NCBI RefSeq assembly: GCF_009857445.1
Contig: NZ_WWCN01000008.1
Span: 214,560 to 278,559, forward strand
Direction of reading: 5' to 3'
DNA: 64,000 nt
Source: Duganella flavida
GTDB lineage: Bacteria; Pseudomonadota; Gammaproteobacteria; Burkholderiales; Burkholderiaceae_D
Under the pieces are notes generated by a model that worked only from the letters and a program-made list of their open reading frames with translations, did not search any database and was not told the DNA's origin. Shown in pieces: positions 63,908 through 64,000 of this stretch; position 1 is the stretch's first letter; the number at the start of each line of letters is the position of its first letter. The position numbers and the translations under genes were made by a program.

Positions 63908-64000
63908 TGCTGAAAACGAGGATTATTACCGCTGTGGTCTTGCTGGCGGTGCTGCTGCCGGTCCTGTTCTTCAACTATTTCCCCGCGTTTGCCCTGGTGG
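63907..64000 (+). CDS. Start of a phosphatidate cytidylyltransferase (CdsA)-like protein, partial
   Basis: The first 31 codons read MLKTRIITAVVLLAVLLPVLF and then FNYFPAFALV before the window ends. The basic start followed by a long hydrophobic segment, and MLKTRIITA in particular, is how CdsA proteins begin. CdsA makes CDP-diacylglycerol in the inner membrane. It is normally next to uppS and dxr, not rimI, so the context is unusual. Another membrane protein is possible. Confidence 0.5.
   Translation, partial: MLKTRIITAVVLLAVLLPVLFFNYFPAFALV

Overview
The window reads as one chromosomal segment of a GC-rich betaproteobacterium, most likely Oxalobacteraceae (Massilia/Duganella/Rugamonas type). 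The basis is three PEP-CTERM surface proteins, the DUF1501/DUF1800 pair, the tsaB-rimI order, the DUF1415/DUF1289 pair and the codon bias. No rRNA, tRNA, CRISPR array, prophage or insertion sequence was recognised. Taxonomy and family names come from reading the proteins, not from a database search.

The most notable region is 5.4-20.1 kb. It holds two neighbouring loci for thio/seleno-imidazole metabolism. The first is a five-gene PhnCDE-like ABC importer (5426-9430), whose binding protein resembles the family annotated as putative selenate transporters. It diverges from egtD-egtB, the genes for ergothioneine synthesis (9515-11631). The second is selD/senC (17762-18826), divergent by only 31 bp from an EgtB-like gene of the selenoneine synthase SenA type (18858-20060). 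Together this looks like a combined ergothioneine/selenoneine island. The selenosugar synthase SenB is not in the window. The SenA-like protein has Arg and Gln at two of the three positions where the neighbouring EgtB carries iron-ligand histidines. Between the two loci lie leuA and a patch of decayed genes: a head-to-head oxidoreductase/Rrf2 pair that has lost both 5' ends, and a chemoreceptor with several deletions.

From 20 to 30 kb there are exported or envelope-associated enzymes (amidohydrolase, lipoprotein, chemoreceptor, DUF885 peptidase-like protein, GT1 glycosyltransferase), small accessory genes, YnfA and an SRPBCC pseudogene. At 30.2-32.9 kb an ECF sigma factor/anti-sigma pair diverges from a Tat-exported metallophosphoesterase and a CuA-like cupredoxin. 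Two facing copies of GGGAATA-N15-GAGTYT lie between them, which suggests a self-contained ECF regulon. Then come malic enzyme and glutamate dehydrogenase with a LysR regulator (33-36.6 kb), a MarR-MFS operon with a palindromic operator (36.6-38.5 kb), a Kef-like antiporter, a second MFS exporter and a second ECF sigma factor.

At 43.5-49.8 kb a LuxR-type response regulator and a 7TM sensor kinase diverge, followed by three PEP-CTERM proteins, AqpZ and a DUF4019 protein. The first PEP-CTERM gene has a promoter overlapped by a perfect inverted repeat. The last third holds housekeeping genes (rhlE-like helicase, fabI, mltD, DUF1415/DUF1289), a 1041-residue PAS-GGDEF-EAL protein, an orphan isoquinoline-oxidoreductase-type molybdoenzyme subunit, a thioredoxin-like protein, tsaB and rimI. 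It ends with an apparent uracil-DNA glycosylase stub followed by the start of a CdsA-like gene. Gene remnants recur across the window (12.8, 13.6, 29.7, 43.4, 61.6-62.1 and 63.8 kb), so small deletions seem to have been an active force in this genome or in this assembly.
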